Source: Nitratireductor alexandrii (GTDB lineage: Bacteria > Pseudomonadota > Alphaproteobacteria > Rhizobiales > Rhizobiaceae). Taken from it: 64,000 nucleotides of DNA. This document shows positions 7,412 to 17,381 of the stretch, one piece after another. How positions within the stretch are numbered: position 1 is the stretch's first letter; the number at the start of each line of letters is the position of its first letter. The position numbers were made by a program, and so were the translations under genes. The notes below the pieces were generated by a model that was not told where the DNA came from, made no database searches, and was given only the letters and a program-made list of their open reading frames with translations. The stretch is taken from contig NZ_RBVY01000001.1 of assembly GCF_004000215.1 (NCBI RefSeq), forward strand, positions 558,001-622,000. The letters run 5' to 3'.

Positions 7412-9025
7412 ATGTCCGATACCGACACGGCCAACGCCGCCACCGAGGATCATGGACTTGAACCGGGACAGGACAACGTCCTCATTCTCGGGCTCGACGT
7501 CCACAATCCGGTGTTTTTCGTTTCCGCCGTCACCATCGTGGCCTTCGTCATCATAACCCTTATTTTCAAGGAATCCGCCGGCGCCGTGCTCGGCGGCCTG
7601 CGGACATGGCTGACCACCACTTTTGACTGGCTGTTCATGTTCTCGGCCAACATCTTCGTGCTGTTTTGCCTGCTCTTGATCGTCAGCCCTGTCGGGTCGG
7701 TGCGCATCGGCGGCGTCGATGCGGTGCCCGACTATTCCTATTCGGGCTGGTTCGCGATGCTGTTCGCCGCCGGCATGGGCATCGGGCTGATGTTCTTCGG
7801 CGTGCTCGAGCCGATGTATCATTTCAACAATCCGCCGCTCGGCATCGCTCCGCCGATGGTCAATGGCGAGTTCGTGGCCGAAAATGTCGAAGCCGCGCGT
7901 CAGGCCGGCATGGCCGCGACCATCTTCCACTGGGGTCTGCACCCCTGGGCGATCTACGCCGTGGTCGCGCTGTCGCTGGCGCTTGCCGCCTACAACAAGG
8001 GCCTGCCGCTTTCCATGCGCTCCGCCTTCTACCCGATCTTCGGCGAGCGGGTGCGCGGCTGGGTCGGCCACGTCATCGACACCATGGCCGTTTTTGCCAC
8101 GCTGTTCGGTCTGGCGACGTCGCTGGGTTTCGGTGCCTCGCAGGCCTTGGCCGGCTTGAACGAGCTCTACGGCGTGCCCAACACCGACACCGCCAAGGTG
8201 GTGCTGATCATGCTGATCACCGGCGCCGCGCTGGTTTCGGTCGTCGCCGGTCTCGATGCCGGCGTGAAACGGCTGTCGGAGATCAACATGCTGCTTGCCG
8301 TGCTGCTCTTGGCGTTCGTCATCGCGCTTGGACCGACACTGGCCATCGTCTCGGGATTTTTCTCCAACAGCTGGCTTTACGTGAAGAGCCTGCCGGTGCT
8401 GTCCAATTGGATCGGGCGCGAGGATGACGCCTTCATGCATGGCTGGACGACCTTCTATTGGGCCTGGTGGATATCCTGGTCGCCCTTCGTCGGCATGTTC
8501 ATCGCCCGCGTGTCGCGTGGTCGCACGGTCCGCGAATTCGTCATCTGCGTGCTGATCATCCCCACGCTGGTGTCGATCCTGTGGATGACCACGTTCGGCG
8601 GCACCGCGCTCTACCAGTTGATGTCGGAGGGCTATAATGGCGTCCAGCAGACGGTGGTCGACTACGTGCCCGAACTGTCGCTGTTCCGCATGCTGGCGGA
8701 GTTGCCGCTGGCCTCGATCACCTCGCTGATCGGCATCGTTCTGGTGATCGTTTTCTTCGTCACCTCGTCGGATTCGGGCTCTCTGGTGATCGATACCATC
8801 ACCGCCGGCGGCAAGATCGACGCGCCGGTCGCCCAGCGTGTCTTCTGGGCGATCTTCGAGGGGCTGGTGGCGATCGTGCTCCTGCTCGGCGGAGGGCTGG
8901 CGGCCTTGCAGGCCGGTGCCATCGCGACCGGCTTCCCGTTCGCGCTTCTGCTGCTGCTGATGATCTACGCCACCTGGCTGTCGCTGCGTGCCGAGCCGCG
9001 CGGACGCACACCGGCCGCCGCCTGA
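7412..9025 (+). CDS. BCCT-family betaine/choline/carnitine transporter
   Basis: A 537-residue secondary transporter with about twelve membrane segments. The family's hallmark tryptophan-rich stretch (FYWAWWISWSPFVGMF, near residue 350) and the G-rich segment AAGMGIGLMFFGV near residue 125 are clear. Such proteins import quaternary-amine osmolytes such as glycine betaine or choline, driven by sodium or proton gradients. GGGAGG lies six bases before the ATG. It is followed by a strong GC hairpin, so it is probably a single-gene transcript. Which betaine is used cannot be told. Confidence 0.92.
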   Translation: MSDTDTANAATEDHGLEPGQDNVLILGLDVHNPVFFVSAVTIVAFVIITLIFKESAGAVLGGLRTWLTTTFDWLFMFSANIFVLFCLLLIVSPVGSVRIGGVDAVPDYSYSGWFAMLFAAGMGIGLMFFGVLEPMYHFNNPPLGIAPPMVNGEFVAENVEAARQAGMAATIFHWGLHPWAIYAVVALSLALAAYNKGLPLSMRSAFYPIFGERVRGWVGHVIDTMAVFATLFGLATSLGFGASQALAGLNELYGVPNTDTAKVVLIMLITGAALVSVVAGLDAGVKRLSEINMLLAVLLLAFVIALGPTLAIVSGFFSNSWLYVKSLPVLSNWIGREDDAFMHGWTTFYWAWWISWSPFVGMFIARVSRGRTVREFVICVLIIPTLVSILWMTTFGGTALYQLMSEGYNGVQQTVVDYVPELSLFRMLAELPLASITSLIGIVLVIVFFVTSSDSGSLVIDTITAGGKIDAPVAQRVFWAIFEGLVAIVLLLGGGLAALQAGAIATGFPFALLLLLMIYATWLSLRAEPRGRTPAAA

Positions 9026-9033
9026 CATGATGG

Positions 9034-9063
9034 GGCGGGGCCGCGCGGCGACGCGGCCCCGCC
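9034..9063 (+). terminator. Strong GC hairpin after the BCCT gene
   Basis: A 12-bp perfect stem (9034-9045 with 9052-9063) and six-base loop start nine bases after the stop codon. There is no T-run, so it may be a Rho-assisted terminator or mRNA 3'-end stabiliser. Confidence 0.5.
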
Positions 9064-9108
9064 TCGCCACCCCGTTGCAACCGCGCTTTCGCGCTGTAGT
9101 TTGGCGTG

Positions 9109-10278
9109 ATGAAGCGTGAGACCGTCCAGCCGCTGCGTTTGGCGATCGCCGGCCTGATCGCCATGGCAGCGGCCATGGGCATCGGACGTTTCGTCTTTAC
9201 CCCCATCCTGCCCGGCATGATGGAGGGTCTCGGGCTTGATGCGGGCCAGGCCGGCCTGATCGCCTCGGCCAACTATCTCGGCTATCTCGTCGGCGCGCTG
9301 CTTGCGGCCGGCGGCTGGGCGCATGGCCGCGAGCGGGTTGCCATGCTCGTCGGGCTGGGCTCGAACGCGGTGCTGCTTGGCGCGATGGCGCTGACACACG
9401 CGCTGCCGGTCTTTCTCGCGATCCGCTTCCTCGCCGGCGTGGCGAGTGCGTTTTTGATGGTGTTCCTGAGCGCCATCGTCTTCAGCCGGCTGGCGGCGGC
9501 CGGGCGCGACGGGTTGCAGGCGTTGCATTTCGGCGGCGTCGGCGTCGGCATCTCCGCGTCCGCCATCCTCACCGGCTGGGTCTTCGTCGCCGGCTATGGC
9601 TGGAAGGCGGCCTGGATCGCGGCTGCGCTCTTGTCGGCGCTTGCCTTTTTCGCGGTGTGGCCGATGGCGCGTGGCGGACCGGCGGTCGCCGCCGGCGCCG
9701 GGCGCGAGCCGGCCCTGCCGAAAAGCGCCGCGCTTACCCGCATCATCGTCGCCTACGGCCTGTTCGGTGCCGGCTACATCGTCACCGCCACCTTTCTGGT
9801 GGCGATCGTGCGCCAGCAGGCCGGTGGCCCATTGTCCGAATCCGCCGTCTGGCTGGCCACCGGTGTCGCCGGCATCCCTTCGGTCTGGCTGTGGAGCCGG
9901 ATTGCGCGACGCATTTCCATGGCGGCGGCGTTCGCTCTGGGTTGCATGGTCGAGGCGGTGGGGATCGCCGCCAGCGTGGCGCTGCCGAGCCCGCTCGGCC
10001 CGCTTGTGGGTGGGGTGCTGCTCGGCGGCACCTTCATCGCCGTCACCGCGCTCGGCCTTCAGATCGGCCGTCAACTGGCGGCCGCCGCGCCGCGCCGCGC
10101 GCTGGCGCTGATGACGGCGGCCTTCGGCACCGGCCAGATTCTCGGACCGATCGCGGCCGGCTACGCGGCAGACTGGAGCGGCAGCTTCCTGGCCCCGTCG
10201 CTCGGCGCGGCCTTGATCCTGCTCGTCTGCGCCGCCATTGGCTGGGCGGCGAGGGATCGGGGGCTCGGCCCGCGATAA
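9109..10278 (+). CDS. MFS transporter, YbfB/YjiJ family
   Basis: A 389-residue membrane protein with about twelve hydrophobic segments. The opening RLAIAGLIAMAAAMGIGRFVFTPILP is typical of YbfB/YjiJ-like MFS proteins, which lack a known substrate. A GTG directly precedes the chosen ATG. The gene stands alone between the BCCT transporter and the SbmA-like transporter, and about 210 bases without a recognisable gene follow it. Probably an exporter of small molecules, by family only. Confidence 0.85.
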   Translation: MKRETVQPLRLAIAGLIAMAAAMGIGRFVFTPILPGMMEGLGLDAGQAGLIASANYLGYLVGALLAAGGWAHGRERVAMLVGLGSNAVLLGAMALTHALPVFLAIRFLAGVASAFLMVFLSAIVFSRLAAAGRDGLQALHFGGVGVGISASAILTGWVFVAGYGWKAAWIAAALLSALAFFAVWPMARGGPAVAAGAGREPALPKSAALTRIIVAYGLFGAGYIVTATFLVAIVRQQAGGPLSESAVWLATGVAGIPSVWLWSRIARRISMAAAFALGCMVEAVGIAASVALPSPLGPLVGGVLLGGTFIAVTALGLQIGRQLAAAAPRRALALMTAAFGTGQILGPIAAGYAADWSGSFLAPSLGAALILLVCAAIGWAARDRGLGPR

Positions 10279-10489
10279 GAGCCGTTTCGAAAAAACGATC
10301 GTTGGCTTTCGGGGCTCCGGCGCGCAGGGCTTGCTCGGCGCGATACGCGTCATCGTGATGGCTGTGTGAGCGGGTGGTGCGCCAACATGCTTGTTGCCGG
10401 CCGCATTGGTTCGTAGCATCGATTCGCTCGGACGGGCCGGCTCCAAGGCCTCCGTCTCGTGCCGATCCGTGTCAGGGAGACGTCTTTCC

Positions 10490-11779
10490 GTGTTCGTATC
10501 CTTTTTTCCCAAGCCGAAGCAGCTTTTTGTCTCGGCCGCGCTGTGGACGCTGTTCGGCGTGTTGTTCTGGTATGTCGTGGCCAGGGGCTGGGGCGGGGCG
10601 CTCAGCCTGGGCGGGGTGTTCGGCTACGGCTTCCCGCCGGCGCTGCCCGATGGCGCCGACGATGCCGCCAAAGCCGCCTTCGAGGCGGCGCGTTCGCCGG
10701 CGCTCGAATTCTGGTTCTATCAGTATTTCATCGTCCTGATCGCCGCCTTTGTCGGCTTCTGGATGGTCTATTCGCCCCATCCCTGGCAGCGCTGGTCGCT
10801 CGCCGGCTCGGCGCTGATCCTGTTCGTCAACTGGTTCCTGGTCCAGCTCGACGTGATGATCAACGAATGGTTCGGCACCTTCTACGATATGATCCAGCAG
10901 GCGCTCGGCAATCCGGGGACGGTCGAGGCCGCGGATTATTACTGGCAAATCGCCACCTTCCTGCAGATCGCGCTGGTCTACGTCTTCGTCGGGTCGCTGT
11001 TCCGCTTTTTCGTCAGCCATTTCATCTTCCGCTGGCGCACCGCCATGAACGACTACTACATGCAGAACTGGCCCCGGCTGCGCCACATCGAGGGCGCGGC
11101 TCAGCGTGTCCAGGAAGACACGATGCGCTTTGCCACCATCGCCGAGGGGCTCGGCGTGAGCCTGGTGGACTCGATCATGACGCTGATCGCCTTCCTGCCG
11201 CTGCTGTGGGGTCTGTCGGCGCACGTCAAGGAACTGCCGCTCGTCGGCGAGGTCAGCCAGGGCCTGGTCTTCGTGGTGATCTTGTGGTCCGTCATCGGCA
11301 CCGCGCTGGTGGCGGTGGCCGGCATCCGGCTGCCGGGGCTGGAGTTCCGCAACCAGCGTGTCGAGGCGGCCTATCGCAAGGAACTGGTCTATGGCGAGGA
11401 CCATGCCGACCGGGCCCAGCCGCCGACCGTGCGCGCGCTGTTCGCCGATGTCCGGCGCAATTATTTCCGGCTCTATTTCAACTATCTCTATTTCAACCTG
11501 GTCCGCATCTTCTATCTGCAGATCGGCAATCTGGTGCCCTATATCGCGCTCGGGCCGACCATCGTCAGCGGCGCGATCACGCTCGGCGTCATGCAGCAGA
11601 TCATCCGCGCCTTCAGCCGGGTCGAGACCTCGTTCCAATATCTGGTCAATTCCTGGTCGACGATCGTCGAACTGCTTTCGGTCCACAAGCGCCTGAAGGC
11701 GTTCGAGGCGACGCTCAGGGGCGAGGCGCTGCCGGAGATCGACCGGGAATATCTGGCGCGCGAGGGGGCGGGCGAATGA
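10490..11779 (+). CDS. SbmA/BacA-family peptide transporter
   Basis: A 429-residue inner-membrane protein matching the SbmA/BacA family, which takes up peptides including proline-rich and cysteine-rich antimicrobial peptides and affects very-long-chain fatty acid content of lipid A in rhizobia. The N-terminus FFPKPKQLFVSAALWTLFGV, the LDVMINEWFGTFYDMIQQAL segment near residue 120 and QRVQEDTMRFATIAEGLG near 205 are diagnostic. No ABC cassette is present, as expected. GTG start with AGGGAGA nine bases upstream. The lone gene converges with the deacetylase gene. Confidence 0.9.
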   Translation: MFVSFFPKPKQLFVSAALWTLFGVLFWYVVARGWGGALSLGGVFGYGFPPALPDGADDAAKAAFEAARSPALEFWFYQYFIVLIAAFVGFWMVYSPHPWQRWSLAGSALILFVNWFLVQLDVMINEWFGTFYDMIQQALGNPGTVEAADYYWQIATFLQIALVYVFVGSLFRFFVSHFIFRWRTAMNDYYMQNWPRLRHIEGAAQRVQEDTMRFATIAEGLGVSLVDSIMTLIAFLPLLWGLSAHVKELPLVGEVSQGLVFVVILWSVIGTALVAVAGIRLPGLEFRNQRVEAAYRKELVYGEDHADRAQPPTVRALFADVRRNYFRLYFNYLYFNLVRIFYLQIGNLVPYIALGPTIVSGAITLGVMQQIIRAFSRVETSFQYLVNSWSTIVELLSVHKRLKAFEATLRGEALPEIDREYLAREGAGE

Positions 11780-11810
11780 GGCGATCAGGCGAGCGGACTT
11801 CGCGCGGCGT

Positions 11811-12800
11811 TCAGCCGCCGACCGGTTCGCCGGTTTTCGCCTCGAGCGTCTTGACGAGCTCGTCATAGCCGATGCAGCGCACCTCGTCCTTGCCGCAGAC
11901 CTCCCTTGCGAACCGTTCGAGCGCGCGCCAATAGGCGCCGCCGTTCATCAAGGTGAAGTGAAGTCCCACCTGCAGCGGTGTGCGCGCGCCGTCATATTCG
12001 GCCTCGAACGCGTCCATCAGGGCGCGGTAGCTGCGCGCCTCGAAGCGGCCGTCCGTGTCGGGCTGCTCGACGGCGTCGGAGTGGCGCACGAACCAGTTGT
12101 AGTCCATGGCGATGACGCGTCGGCCTTCCGGTCCTTCCGGAATCAGCGGCAGCGCGAAATACCAAAGGCCGCCCTTGCGGCGCGGCGCCGCCGGCCCGCG
12201 CGATACCGAACTGGCATCGTATTTGATCCCGTCGGCGACAAGCGCCTCCGCCAGGCCCGCATTGACCGACAGATAGGGCGCGCGGAAACCCGAAATCCCG
12301 GTTTCGGCGAAATCACGCCAGCCAAGCGGCTCGCCTGCGATGTCGTTGATCTTGTAGGTGTCGGTCAAAATGGTGCGGAACTGGGTGAACTCCTTGCCCC
12401 AATCGGCCGCGCTCCAGTCCTTGCCGTCGAAATGGCCGCAGCCGTGGCTGGCGATCTCGTGGCCCTCGTGGCGGGCCTGCCAGATCTGCTCGAGCCGTTC
12501 GGCGACCTCCGCCTTCGTCTCGGCAAAGCCGACATTCGACTGGCCGGGCTTCTTGCCGGGTCCCGCGTAGGTGGCGCGCGTCTCCTTGGACAGCAGGAAC
12601 ACGCAGGACAGGAAATAGGTAAAGCGCGCGCCGGTCTCCCGCGCCAGCGCGCGGCTGCGTTTCCATTGCGCCACGTCGTGGGCGCCGTCGAAGGAAATCG
12701 TCACGATCTGCGGCTCGCGCTCGTTTTCGCCGGCAAGCGCCGACGGCGCGGCAAGGCCGAGCGACAGAAAAACGGCGAGCGAACGAAAAAGCACGGGCAT
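11811..12800 (-). CDS. Exported polysaccharide deacetylase family protein
   Basis: A 329-residue protein with a Sec signal peptide (residues 1-23, ending SALA). The mature part has NodB-homology features: VTISFDGAHD near residue 35 carrying the metal-site aspartate region, and ASHGCGHF near residue 115 carrying the HxxxH zinc ligands. It probably removes acetyl groups from a cell-envelope glycan. The segment between the two motifs (TYFLSCVFLLSKETRATY) is longer than in compact NodB proteins. Convergent with the SbmA-type gene and divergent from nnrU. Substrate unknown. Confidence 0.82.
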   Translation of the reverse strand: MPVLFRSLAVFLSLGLAAPSALAGENEREPQIVTISFDGAHDVAQWKRSRALARETGARFTYFLSCVFLLSKETRATYAGPGKKPGQSNVGFAETKAEVAERLEQIWQARHEGHEIASHGCGHFDGKDWSAADWGKEFTQFRTILTDTYKINDIAGEPLGWRDFAETGISGFRAPYLSVNAGLAEALVADGIKYDASSVSRGPAAPRRKGGLWYFALPLIPEGPEGRRVIAMDYNWFVRHSDAVEQPDTDGRFEARSYRALMDAFEAEYDGARTPLQVGLHFTLMNGGAYWRALERFAREVCGKDEVRCIGYDELVKTLEAKTGEPVGG

Positions 12801-12964
12801 GAAAGTCTTCTTCTCGAAAAAAGGCAGGACGGCGAAGCCGGCACGGGTGGCCGGCGAATGTGGCAGCTCTGGGGTCGCGTCGGTCAAATCGGTTTGCAAG
12901 AACGGCGTCGCGCGTTAGGGTCCGGCCGTTCACCGCCGGCCTGCGGCGCTTTCGGAGTTTTTTG

Positions 12965-13540
12965 ATGCTCGTCCTTGTCCTCGGCCTCGTCCTTTTCCTG
13001 GGGGTGCATTCGGTGCGTGTCTTTGCCCCGTCCTGGCGCGATCGGAAACGCGACGCGATCGGCCATGCATCGTGGCGCGGCGCCTATTCGCTGGTTTCCT
13101 TGATCGGTTTCGTGTTGATCGTGTGGGGGTATGGCCTGGCCTGGGCCGGGGCGCCGGTGCTCTACGAGCCGCCGGTCTGGCTCAAGCATCTGGCCGCCCT
13201 TTTGATGCTGTTCGCCTTCGTTTCGCTCATGGTTTTCGCGCTGCCGGCGGGGCGGCTGAAGCCGGTCCTCAAACACCCCATGCTGGTTGCGGTCAAGCTG
13301 TGGGCGGTGGCGCACCTGCTCGCCAATGGCGACCTGGCCTCGCTTTTGCTGTTCGGGTCGTTCCTGGCCTGGGCGGTTCTCGACCGTATTTCCGTCAAGC
13401 GTCGCGGCGAGGCGCCGCCGGCGCCGGGTTCCGTGCTCAACGATGCGATCGCGGTCGCGGCGGGCCTCGTGCTTTACGTGCTCTTCGTGTGGAAGCTGCA
13501 TCTGTGGCTGTTCGGCGCGGCGCCGATCGCCACCGCCTGA
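12965..13540 (+). CDS. NnrU family membrane protein
   Basis: A 191-residue integral membrane protein with about five hydrophobic helices; the GVHSVRVFAPSWRD motif near the N-terminus and WRGAYSLVSLIGF near residue 40 match NnrU. NnrU was named from nitrite/nitric oxide reductase clusters and resembles the heme-binding MDP/isoprenoid-type membrane fold, but no denitrification gene lies nearby here. ATG with GGAG-like sequence nine bases upstream. Confidence 0.85.
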   Translation: MLVLVLGLVLFLGVHSVRVFAPSWRDRKRDAIGHASWRGAYSLVSLIGFVLIVWGYGLAWAGAPVLYEPPVWLKHLAALLMLFAFVSLMVFALPAGRLKPVLKHPMLVAVKLWAVAHLLANGDLASLLLFGSFLAWAVLDRISVKRRGEAPPAPGSVLNDAIAVAAGLVLYVLFVWKLHLWLFGAAPIATA

Positions 13541-13675
13541 GCGGGTGTCGGGCGCCGGTTTGGCACGCGGCGGGGTGGCAAATTTCGCCACATGCCTTCC
13601 ATAAGCCGGAATTTTCGCTAAAAGGCGTGCGCAATCGCTCGTCGCGCGTGGCGGGCCGAACAACGGTAAAATGTG

Positions 13676-14341
13676 ATGTCGGACGACAGTTTCATCCGCG
13701 AGGTCTCCGAGGAGTTGCGCCAGGATCAGGCCAAGGCGCTGTGGGACCGCTACGGTCCCCTCATCCTGGGCTTGGCCGTGCTGGTGGTGCTGGCTACGGC
13801 CGGCATCGTCGGCTGGAACTATTGGACCCAGGCTCAGGCCAGTCGCTCGGGCGATGCGTTTTCCGAAGCGCTGGCTTTCGCCTCCGAGGGCGAGAACGAC
13901 CAGGCCCTGGCCGCGCTCGAAAAGCTCGAGCAGGACGGCTACGGCGCCTATCCGGTGCTGGCCCGGCTGCGCGCGGCCACGGTCCTGGCCGAAACGGGCG
14001 ACTATGACGGCGCCGTCGCGGCGTTCGACGCGGTCGCCGGCGACAGCTCGATTCCCGGTTCTATCCGCGACATGGCCCGGCTGCGCGCGGCGCTGCTTCT
14101 GGTCGATCATGGCGGTTATGACGAGGTGTCGGCGCGCGTGGAGCCGCTGACGGCCGAAACCAACGCGCTGCGCCATTCCGCGCGCGAGGCGCTTGGCCTG
14201 GCCGCCTGGAAGGAGGGCAAGCCGACCGACGCGTTGACCCTGTTCGACCAGATCGCCGAAGACAGCGCCGCACCGCGCAACGCGCAGGAGCGCGCCAAGC
14301 TGATGGCCGAGCTGATCCGCGGGTCGGGCGACGCCTCCTGA
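13676..14341 (+). CDS. TPR membrane protein (YfgM-like ancillary SecYEG subunit)
   Basis: A 221-residue bitopic protein: cytoplasmic N-terminus of about 30 residues ([22 protein letters not shown]), a single membrane helix at about 31-52, then a periplasmic domain of TPR-like helices. This arrangement and its position directly before der match the family found beside bamB/der in many proteobacteria, linked to periplasmic chaperone hand-over at SecYEG. A GTG one codon upstream could also start it. Eight bases separate its stop from der. Confidence 0.8.
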   Translation: MSDDSFIREVSEELRQDQAKALWDRYGPLILGLAVLVVLATAGIVGWNYWTQAQASRSGDAFSEALAFASEGENDQALAALEKLEQDGYGAYPVLARLRAATVLAETGDYDGAVAAFDAVAGDSSIPGSIRDMARLRAALLLVDHGGYDEVSARVEPLTAETNALRHSAREALGLAAWKEGKPTDALTLFDQIAEDSAAPRNAQERAKLMAELIRGSGDAS

Positions 14342-14349
14342 CCGCCGCG

Positions 14350-15783
14350 ATGTCGTTCACCATCGCCCTGGTCGGCAGGCCCAATGTCGGCAAATCGACG
14401 CTTTTCAACCGGTTGGTCGGGCGCAAGCTCGCCCTTGTCGACGACACGCCGGGTGTGACGCGCGACCGGCGCGTGCACGAGGCCAGGCTTTACGATCTGC
14501 GTTTCCAGGTCATCGATACGGCCGGTTTCGAGGATGTCAGCGACGAATCGCTCGAGGGTCGCATGCGCCAGCAGACCGAGCGCGCGATCGCCGATTGCGA
14601 TCTGGTGTTGTTCATGATCGACGCCAAGTCCGGCATCACCCCCAATGACGACGCTTTCGCCCGGGTGGCGCGGCGGCTCGGCAAGCCGATCGTGCTGGTC
14701 GCCAACAAGGCCGAGGCGCGCGGCGCCGAAACCGGTCTGCACGAGGCCTGGGGCCTGGGCCTCGGCGAGCCGGTGCCGATCTCGGCCGAGCATGGCCAGG
14801 GCCTACCGGATCTGCGCGAGGCGATCATCGCCGCGCTCGGCGAGGACAGGGTCTTCGGTCCGGAGGAGGACGAGGCCCCCGACGACGCCCAACTCGCGCT
14901 CGTCGGCGAGGACGTCTTCGACACCGACGAGGACGAGCTTCCCGCCTACGACGCCAGCAAGCCGATGCGTATCGCCATCGTCGGCCGGCCCAATGCCGGC
15001 AAGTCGACGCTGATCAACGCGCTGATCGGCGAGGAGCGCCTGCTGACAGGGCCGGAGGCCGGCATCACCCGCGATTCGATTTCGGTCGACTGGCAATGGC
15101 GCGGCCGCAAGATGCGACTGTTCGACACGGCCGGCATGCGTCGCAAGTCGCGCGTTCACGAAAAGCTGGAAAAGCTTTCGGTCGCCGACGGGCTGCGCGC
15201 GATCCGCTTCGCCGAGGTGGTGATCGTGGTGTTCGACGCAACGATCCCGTTCGAAAAACAGGACCTCCAGATCGCCGACCTGATCGTGCGCGAGGGAAGG
15301 GCGCCGGTGCTTGCCTTCAACAAATGGGACCTGGTCGAGAATCCGCAGGAATTGTTGGCGGAGTTGCGCGAAAAGACCGCACGGCTCCTGCCTCAGGTGC
15401 GCGGCCTGCGCGCCGTGCCGGTGTCGGCCGAGACCGGCCGCGGGCTCGACAAGCTGATGCAGGCGGTCGCCGAAACGCACGAGGTCTGGAACCGGCGCAT
15501 CTCCACCGGTCGGCTCAATCGCTGGCTCGAGGGCGTGCTTGCCCACCACCCGCCGCCCGCCGTCGCCGGGCGTCGGCTGAAGATCAAATACCTGACCCAG
15601 GTTAAGACGCGTCCGCCGGGATTCGTCGTGTCGTGCTCGCGGCCCGACGCCATGCCGCAATCCTATGTGCGTTATCTGATCAACGGATTGCGCGACGGTT
15701 TCGACATGCCCGGCGTGCCGATTCGCGTCATGCTGCGCGCGCCCGACAATCCCTATGCCGGCCGCGCGCGCAAGAAGAAATGA
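14350..15783 (+). CDS. der: GTPase Der (EngA), ribosome assembly
   Basis: A 477-residue protein with two tandem GTPase domains followed by a KH-like domain, the Der arrangement. G1 motifs GRPNVGKST near residue 8 and GRPNAGKST near 211; G3 DTAG in each; G4 NKAE (first) and NKWD (second). The acidic linker between domains ([10 protein letters not shown] region, residues 175-200) is of usual type. Der is essential for 50S subunit maturation. It follows the TPR gene closely and is probably co-transcribed with it. Confidence 0.97.
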   Translation: MSFTIALVGRPNVGKSTLFNRLVGRKLALVDDTPGVTRDRRVHEARLYDLRFQVIDTAGFEDVSDESLEGRMRQQTERAIADCDLVLFMIDAKSGITPNDDAFARVARRLGKPIVLVANKAEARGAETGLHEAWGLGLGEPVPISAEHGQGLPDLREAIIAALGEDRVFGPEEDEAPDDAQLALVGEDVFDTDEDELPAYDASKPMRIAIVGRPNAGKSTLINALIGEERLLTGPEAGITRDSISVDWQWRGRKMRLFDTAGMRRKSRVHEKLEKLSVADGLRAIRFAEVVIVVFDATIPFEKQDLQIADLIVREGRAPVLAFNKWDLVENPQELLAELREKTARLLPQVRGLRAVPVSAETGRGLDKLMQAVAETHEVWNRRISTGRLNRWLEGVLAHHPPPAVAGRRLKIKYLTQVKTRPPGFVVSCSRPDAMPQSYVRYLINGLRDGFDMPGVPIRVMLRAPDNPYAGRARKKK

Positions 15784-15904
15784 ACCGCGGCGCCCGGCCG
15801 CCCGGTCCGCTCTAATTCGGCCAGATTTCTGCCGTTAACGCTCCATCAACGATAAAAACGCAAACTCTTACAGATTCGTTCGAGTGGCGTTCTGGAGAGT
15901 TTCG

Positions 15905-17089
15905 GTGCTTCGAAAGTCGGTTTCGCGGCTGCCCGCCGCTGTATTTCGCGGGCCCACCTTGTTGTCATCCCTCGTCGTTGCCGCGGGCCTGTTCATCGGT
16001 TTTCCCACACAAACCGCCTATCAGGACATGGCGAGTTACGTCGCCGGCATCGGTGCGCGCGAGGTGCGCTGGGGCGCGGCCATCGAGCGCTCGGTCGCCG
16101 GGTCCGTGCACAAGGCCGAGATGCCCTTCGTCGACGACACCGTGACCGGCACGATTTCGGGCGGCGGCATGAAGACCGACGCGATCGGTTCCGTCGCCTT
16201 CCGCGACAAGAGCGGCGTCGCCAACGAAGTGCCCGACGAGGAGCGTGTCAATCGCAGCGAGAAGCGCGGTCGCATCATCAATGTCGCTCCCGTTGCCCCG
16301 CCGAAGGCCTTCAACGCCGGGTCGGTCTTGGACCGCACGAGCATGATTGCGGTTCCCCCGGCCGAGCCGGAACTTGCCATGGCCTTCGACGAGCCCGCCA
16401 TCAAGGGCAAGGAAATCGCGATTGCCGCCGCCTTCCACCCCAGCGTGGCCGAAAAATCGATCCCCGGTGTGCCGGCCATGCTGGCCAGCCTGGTCACCAA
16501 CGACCGCGCCGACATTCTGGCGACCGCCTACGCCCCGTCCGAACCCGACTACGCCAAGAAATCGCCCTTCGCCAGCCTGCTCGGCGAGGAGGAGGACGAC
16601 AAGGGCGGCCGCTTCATCCCACCGGTCGCCAAGGGGGACCATCCGTGGATGCGCCGGCCGCTGCCGGCGTCCGTGTTTTCCAAGGCGGAGCAGAAATGCC
16701 TCGCCGTCGGCATCTATTTCGAGGCACGCGGCGAAAGCCTGAAAGGCCAGGCCGCCGTCGCGCAGGTGATTTTGAACCGGGTGCGCAATCCCACCTATCC
16801 CAATTCGGTCTGCGGCGTCGTCTACCAGAACGACAATTGGCGCAATCGCTGCCAGTTCTCGTTCGCCTGCGACGGCATTCGCGATCGCATCAGCAGCCCG
16901 AACCATTGGCGCATCGCCCAGGACATCGCCATGGCCGTCACCGCCGGCAAGATCTTCATCTCCGAGGTGGGCTCCTCGACTCATTATCACGCCACCTATG
17001 TGGCGCCGCGTTGGGCCCGCGCGATGAAGAAGATGAAAAAGATCGGTCTGCATGTTTTCTACCGCACCTATGGCGGCGGCTGGAACTGA
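15905..17089 (+). CDS. SleB-type cell wall hydrolase
   Basis: A 394-residue protein with an N-terminal hydrophobic anchor or signal (residues 15-40) and a C-terminal Hydrolase_2/SleB domain (about 265-394) beginning EQKCLAVGIYFEARGES, with QVILNRVRNPTYPNSVCGVVYQ and the C-terminal STHYHATYVAPRW motif. Such enzymes cleave peptidoglycan; the catalytic glutamate is in the YFEARGE motif. The long middle (40-260) is low in recognisable domains. GTG at 15905 is chosen because GGAGAG sits five bases upstream; another GTG at 15884 is in frame. Rhizobial genomes often have several copies. Confidence 0.85.
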   Translation: MLRKSVSRLPAAVFRGPTLLSSLVVAAGLFIGFPTQTAYQDMASYVAGIGAREVRWGAAIERSVAGSVHKAEMPFVDDTVTGTISGGGMKTDAIGSVAFRDKSGVANEVPDEERVNRSEKRGRIINVAPVAPPKAFNAGSVLDRTSMIAVPPAEPELAMAFDEPAIKGKEIAIAAAFHPSVAEKSIPGVPAMLASLVTNDRADILATAYAPSEPDYAKKSPFASLLGEEEDDKGGRFIPPVAKGDHPWMRRPLPASVFSKAEQKCLAVGIYFEARGESLKGQAAVAQVILNRVRNPTYPNSVCGVVYQNDNWRNRCQFSFACDGIRDRISSPNHWRIAQDIAMAVTAGKIFISEVGSSTHYHATYVAPRWARAMKKMKKIGLHVFYRTYGGGWN

Positions 17090-17237
17090 ATCCGGCAGGA
17101 GATTCTCCGCTTGGGCGCGCCCGTGCGCTGTGGATTCGCCCCTCCACGGGCCGGCGCGATTGCGGACGTAGTGTCGCACCGAATTAAATATCTGAAATAA
17201 TTGACATATTTAGCGATTGCCGGAGCCGGAACTGCGG

Positions 17238-17266
17238 CTTGACTGCCGGTAGCGCCCTCACTATGG
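17238..17266 (+). promoter_or_regulatory. Promoter of the F0 ATP synthase operon
   Basis: CTTGAC (17238-17243) and CTATGG (17261-17266) with a 17-bp spacer match the alphaproteobacterial housekeeping promoter. It lies 116 bp upstream of atpI, in a 290-base stretch that otherwise holds no gene I can see. Confidence 0.7.
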
Positions 17267-17381
17267 TGCGCCCGACTTTGGAGCGGGCAATCCGGCCGGG
17301 ATTGCGCGGGCAAGGGTCACGCGCCGGAAGATGGTTCCGGTGTGACCTGTGTGAAGCGGCCCGTGCGGGATCCAGGTGAAG

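Noticed and set aside
12965-13540. NnrU as a sign of denitrification
   Set aside because: No nir, nor or nos gene is in the window; NnrU homologues are widespread outside denitrifiers.
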